This document shows positions 5,032 to 5,085 of a DNA stretch of 5,085 nt, piece after piece. The stretch is from NCBI GenBank assembly GCA_002455755.1, contig DKLL01000180.1, forward strand, positions 1 through 5,085, given 5' to 3'. The translations under genes were made by a program, and so were the position numbers. Origin of the DNA: Acinetobacter sp. UBA6641 (lineage in GTDB: Bacteria > Pseudomonadota > Gammaproteobacteria > Pseudomonadales > Moraxellaceae). Positions within the stretch are counted from its first letter, which is position 1, and each line of letters opens with the position of its first letter. A model generated the notes under the pieces. That model saw only the letters and a program-made list of their open reading frames with translations, had not been told where the DNA came from and did not search any database.

Positions 5032-5085
5032 TTAACGGTAAACCATTCCACCATCTGTCAAAATAGACTGACCTGTAATGTAGTT
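5032..5085 (-). CDS. C-terminal end of an SDR acetoin/diacetyl reductase (partial)
   Basis: The last 17 codons before a TAA stop read NYITGQSILTDGGMVYR. The pattern Y-x-T-G-Q-x-I-x-x-D-G-G is the classic C-terminal end of short-chain dehydrogenases/reductases, and the final G-G-M-V-Y-R suits the acetoin (diacetyl) reductase / (S,S)-butanediol dehydrogenase group. The rest lies beyond the window. Its stop is 21 bp from bdhA on the same strand, so the two probably share a transcript and act on the same acetoin pool. The exact substrate cannot be settled from the tail alone. Confidence 0.8.
   Translation of the reverse strand, partial: NYITGQSILTDGGMVYR

Noticed and set aside
1..5085. tRNA or rRNA genes, CRISPR arrays, IS-type DDE transposase
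   Set aside because: No cloverleaf, rRNA-like segment, regularly spaced repeats or DDE transposase frame was seen on either strand; the island ends at dif and not at a tRNA.

Overview
The window looks like chromosomal DNA from an Acinetobacter, most probably the A. baumannii/calcoaceticus group. The clues are low GC, a 2,3-butanediol dehydrogenase preceded by a short-chain acetoin/diacetyl reductase, a VF530-type small DNA-binding protein, and a dif site of gammaproteobacterial type. The genus call is inference from remembered gene content and was not searched.

Left part (1-3158): a canonical dif site, the XerC/XerD chromosome dimer resolution site, lies at 8-35. Its central hexamer and XerD arm match the E. 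coli dif as I recall it. An AT-rich leader with a good sigma-70-like promoter follows, then two tyrosine recombinases 3 bp apart (169-1506 and 1510-2901). The first looks complete. The second keeps its catalytic domain, but its tail runs into the antisense strand of a broken AbiTii-domain gene (2794-3096, minus strand), with the join near 2850. At 3130-3158 there is a second, degenerate dif-like site in the same orientation. It has an exact copy of the 11-bp XerD arm, an 8/11 XerC-like arm and a 7-bp centre. I read 25-3147 as a dif-targeting integrase island (tandem-recombinase type, resembling GInt islands) that has been gutted by an internal deletion. That deletion removed the end of recombinase 2, any third recombinase or small accessory gene, the cargo, and the 3' part of the AbiTii gene.

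Middle part (3159-3951): this is ordinary chromosome. It holds a hairpin at 3173-3205, a probable promoter, the small VF530-family gene (3385-3621, probable TTG start), and a 330-bp convergent intergenic region with several inverted repeats and one perfect 10-bp direct repeat.

Right part (3952-5085): on the minus strand are a complete zinc-dependent (R,R)-butanediol dehydrogenase and, 21 bp upstream of it, the last 17 codons of an SDR-family acetoin/diacetyl reductase. These form the downstream end of an acetoin/2,3-butanediol operon. The point of most interest is the integrase remnant placed exactly at the chromosome dimer resolution site, which it appears to have preserved or rebuilt at its recombinase end.
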